Of a stretch of DNA of 7,154 nucleotides, positions 5,548 through 7,154 are shown piece after piece (within the stretch, counting starts at the first letter, position 1; every line of letters starts with the position of its first letter). Both the position numbers and the translations under genes were made by a program. The DNA comes from Promicromonosporaceae bacterium. Lineage in GTDB: Bacteria; Actinomycetota; Actinomycetes; Actinomycetales; Cellulomonadaceae. The DNA lies in NCBI GenBank assembly GCA_009782865.1, contig WRIF01000078.1, positions 1 through 7,154 of the forward strand. The letters run 5' to 3'. Under the pieces are notes generated by a model. That model was not told where the DNA came from. It saw only the letters and a list, made by a program, of their open reading frames with translations, and ran no database searches.

Positions 5548-5553
5548 GAGGCA

Positions 5554-6570
5554 ATGAAGGCACGCAGGCGAATGGTGACGGCGGCGGTGGTAGTGGCGCT
5601 GCTCGGGGCCTGCTCCGGCGCGGCAGAACCCGAGGCCGAACCGACCGCTCCGGCGGCGACCCCGCCGCCGGCCGCGCCGGTGACCGTCGAGCCCCCCGAG
5701 CCAGAAGAGCTCGTGCTGCCGGAGGTGGACCCCGAGCTGCTGGCAACCCTCCCCGTGCCCGACCTCACGGAGCTGCTGCCGCCCGGCCTCCCCCAAGTCG
5801 GGGTCGACGGACCGTCGGCCCTGGCCGCCGTCGCCCGCTTCCCCGGTCAGGTGGCCGTGCCTCTCGACCTGCTGACCGCCGGCTTTGCCGCCCCCGGCCC
5901 GAACGCCGTTCCGGTGCTCGCGCTGCACGGTCACACCGCCGGCTTCGAGGCACTGCCCGCCCGCTGGCTAGTGGTCGACCAGCAGCCGGGCTGGGTGCAG
6001 GTCATGGTGCCCGTTGGCCGGGGAGCCCTGCCCTCGGATGACCCGGAGGCGGTGAATCATCACGCCGCCTGGGTGCTGGCCAGCGACGTAGAACTCGAAA
6101 GCGAGCCGACGCGGCTAACGATCTCCTTGTCCGAACGCACCCTCACCATCACCACCGGCCAGGACGCCCCCGGAGAGGCCCCCGGCAGCCCCACACCCTC
6201 ACCACCGGCGAGCCCAACCCCAAGCGCGAGTCAGGAAGCCTCCCCCAGCCCGACGCCTGAAGAGGCAGAGGTCACCTTCCACGTCGGCGTCGGCCGCCTG
6301 GACCGCTCCCCCACCCCGGAGGGGCTGTGCGTGATCGCCGGCGCCATCTTCATCCAGACCGGCGAGCCGGGGCTGCTGACCTCGTGCCAGTCGGAGGCGC
6401 TCGACGGGTTCCTCGCCGAGTTTGCGCTGTTCGCCCTGCACCCCGGCGGCGGCTTCGACCTGGAGACCGGCGGGGCCGTCTCCAATGGTTGCATTCGGGT
6501 GCAGCGGCGACACTTCGACCGTTACCTGGCCGACATTCCCGCCGGCACGGCCGTGGTGGTGCTCCCCTAA
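5554..6570 (+). CDS. L,D-transpeptidase lipoprotein with a split YkuD domain
   Basis: Predicted envelope lipoprotein that makes or edits 3-3 peptidoglycan cross-links. Residues 1-20 are a lipoprotein signal peptide: basic KARRR, hydrophobic core, lipobox LGAC with Cys20 as the lipidated residue. Residues 21-60 are an Ala/Glu/Pro-rich spacer. A region at about 118-182 with PGWVQVMVPVGR and AAWVLASDVEL resembles the bacterial SH3-like module often found before actinomycete YkuD domains. The YkuD domain begins at LTISLSERTLTIT (188-200), is interrupted by a Pro/Ser/Thr-rich stretch (203-239), resumes at VTFHVGVG (240-247), and ends with His296 and the catalytic motif SNGCIR at 310-315 (Cys313). 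The His is followed by PGG, not the usual G-[ST]. Cys259 and Cys278 are extra and could form a disulphide. Start at 5554, since the internal Met7 would lose the basic N-region. Its TAA overlaps the convergent LysR stop. Confidence 0.87.
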   Translation: MKARRRMVTAAVVVALLGACSGAAEPEAEPTAPAATPPPAAPVTVEPPEPEELVLPEVDPELLATLPVPDLTELLPPGLPQVGVDGPSALAAVARFPGQVAVPLDLLTAGFAAPGPNAVPVLALHGHTAGFEALPARWLVVDQQPGWVQVMVPVGRGALPSDDPEAVNHHAAWVLASDVELESEPTRLTISLSERTLTITTGQDAPGEAPGSPTPSPPASPTPSASQEASPSPTPEEAEVTFHVGVGRLDRSPTPEGLCVIAGAIFIQTGEPGLLTSCQSEALDGFLAEFALFALHPGGGFDLETGGAVSNGCIRVQRRHFDRYLADIPAGTAVVVLP

Positions 6571-7154
6571 CCTCGGCCCCGGTTGCCCCGTCCCCGATTG
6601 GCCTGCCGCTGATTGGCCTGCCGCTGATCGGACCGGCCCTGCGGCGAGCGTGAGGGAGGCTGGCGTCTTGAGCCTGCGCGTCCAGAGCCGGGCCGCGCGG
6701 CGGCATGCCCGGAGGCCGGCTCCGCGGGGCGGGCCACGCCCCGCGAGGAGTTGACGGTCCGCCCGCGCACAATCCCGATCATCTCTTCGGTGAGGTCGGT
6801 CTTGGCGGCGGTGAGCCACACCAGCCCGACCGGGGCGGTGGGACCGTCGGCGAGCACCCGATGGGTAACGTCCTTGCGGTGGTGTAGCCGCGCCAACGAC
6901 ATCGGCAAGATCGTCACCCCGGCCCCGCTGGAAATCCAGGACAGGGCCTGGGCGGCGTCCCGCGGGCGGGGGGCCTGGCCGCCGGGGTCCGGCGTGCCGT
7001 CGGGCAGATACGCCCCTGGCGCCCGCCCTGGTGGGGTGACCCTTCGGCCCTCGGTCGAGCCCCCGGTCGAGCCATCGGGCGGGCCATCGGGCGGGTCGCC
7101 TGCGTACAGCACGTCGTCGGCGGGCAGGTAGACGGTCTCTTCGGCCAGGTCGCC
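6567..7154 (-). CDS. LysR-family transcriptional regulator, C-terminal part (5' end outside window)
   Basis: The frame is open to the right edge, so only the last 195 residues are seen. The DNA-binding helix-turn-helix is not in the window. Visible residues 1-18 (GDLAEETVYLPADDVL...) and 66-138 match the LysR substrate-binding domain: AAQALSWISSGAGVTILPMS, then SLARLHHRKDV at 86-96, VGLVWL at 109-114, and GIVRGRTVNSSRG at 127-139, a block I associate with a group of actinomycete LysR proteins. Between the two parts lies a Pro/Gly-rich insert (about 21-65) that begins with four 4-residue units (PPDG, PPDG, STGG, STEG). After NSSRG comes a basic Arg/Gln/Gly/Pro tail of about 56 residues ending in pentapeptide repeats. 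A GTG at 7112 exists but would cut the domain. The effector and targets are unknown. Confidence 0.8.
   Translation of the reverse strand, partial: GDLAEETVYLPADDVLYAGDPPDGPPDGSTGGSTEGRRVTPPGRAPGAYLPDGTPDPGGQAPRPRDAAQALSWISSGAGVTILPMSLARLHHRKDVTHRVLADGPTAPVGLVWLTAAKTDLTEEMIGIVRGRTVNSSRGVARPAEPASGHAAARPGSGRAGSRRQPPSRSPQGRSDQRQANQRQANRGRGNRGRG
6571..6630 (-). repeat. 15-bp tandem repeat in the LysR tail
   Basis: Four 15-bp units start at 6571, 6586, 6601 and 6616. The last two differ by one base, and the segment 6596-6625 is an exact duplication of GATTGGCCTGCCGCT. On the coding strand they give QRQAN, QRQAN, RGRGN, RGRG at the very C-terminus. The reading frame is kept because the unit is five codons. 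Confidence 0.8.
7052..7099 (-). repeat. 12-bp degenerate tandem repeat inside the LysR effector domain
   Basis: Four 12-bp units start at 7052 (CGGTCGAGCCCC), 7064 (CGGTCGAGCCAT), 7076 (CGGGCGGGCCAT) and 7088 (CGGGCGGGTCGC). They encode STEG, STGG, PPDG and PPDG when read back on the minus strand. This looks like in-frame slippage expansion of a loop. Confidence 0.75.

Noticed and set aside
4824..5549. Overlapping + frame of 241 codons within the unknown gene
   Set aside because: Arg/Gly/Pro-rich product typical of a +2 shift in GC-rich DNA. The 4810 frame has the better start, hydrophobic pattern and codon bias.
6571..6645. Tandem 15-bp repeats as a CRISPR or iteron array
   Set aside because: There are no spacers, the unit is five codons in frame with a coding tail, and the copies are degenerate. 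It is a coding minisatellite.
7110..7112. GTG at 7112 as the true start of a small 181-residue protein
   Set aside because: The frame is open upstream to the edge and the upstream residues (GDLAEETVYLPADDV) continue the LysR effector domain, so this is an internal codon of a partial gene.

Overview
The window is high-GC chromosomal DNA with no mobile element, CRISPR array, tRNA or rRNA that I can see. It comes from an actinomycete (Actinomycetota). The main evidence is a mycothiol S-conjugate amidase (mycothiol is an actinobacterial thiol), a GreA and a short cis-prenyltransferase of mycobacterial type, and base composition strongly biased to G/C at third codon positions. From memory, M. tuberculosis has greA, mca, hemolysin III and the short-chain prenyltransferase in the same order and relative orientation (Rv1080c, Rv1082, Rv1085c, Rv1086), so the left half is an inherited actinobacterial neighbourhood. 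I cannot name the genus.

Layout, left to right. 75-887 (-): cis-isoprenyl diphosphate synthase (uppS-like). 1042-1803 (+): hemolysin III/TrhA membrane protein, divergent from uppS across a gap that holds a tandem 15-bp operator-like repeat. 1834-2841 (-): mca, convergent with trhA across a GC hairpin. 3003-3479 (+): greA, divergent from mca, with a near-consensus promoter and a strong hairpin in its leader. 3487-4701 (-): threonine ammonia-lyase with one ACT domain, 7 nt from the end of greA. 4810-5442 (+): unrecognised 210-residue protein, followed by a 9-bp terminator-like hairpin. 5554-6570 (+): lipoprotein with an L,D-transpeptidase (YkuD) domain split by a Pro/Ser/Thr-rich insert. 6567-7154 (-): C-terminal part of a LysR-family regulator, running off the right edge, with repeat-derived sequence inside the effector domain and at the tail. 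Its stop codon overlaps that of the transpeptidase gene by 4 bp.

The genes do not form one operon. Strands alternate, so almost every gap is either divergent (promoters) or convergent (ends). The functions are housekeeping: polyprenyl/envelope precursors, membrane homeostasis, thiol detoxification, transcript elongation, isoleucine synthesis and peptidoglycan cross-linking.

The clearest unexpected signal is in the start regions. Four genes (uppS, ilvA, the unknown gene, the transpeptidase) have a TAnnnT -10 hexamer exactly 6 nt before the start codon, the geometry of leaderless transcription. The other three complete genes (trhA, mca, greA) have Shine-Dalgarno sequences instead. I found no convincing new multi-gene system. 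The best leads are the greA leader hairpin, the uppS-trhA operator repeat and the unusual domain architectures of the transpeptidase and the LysR regulator.
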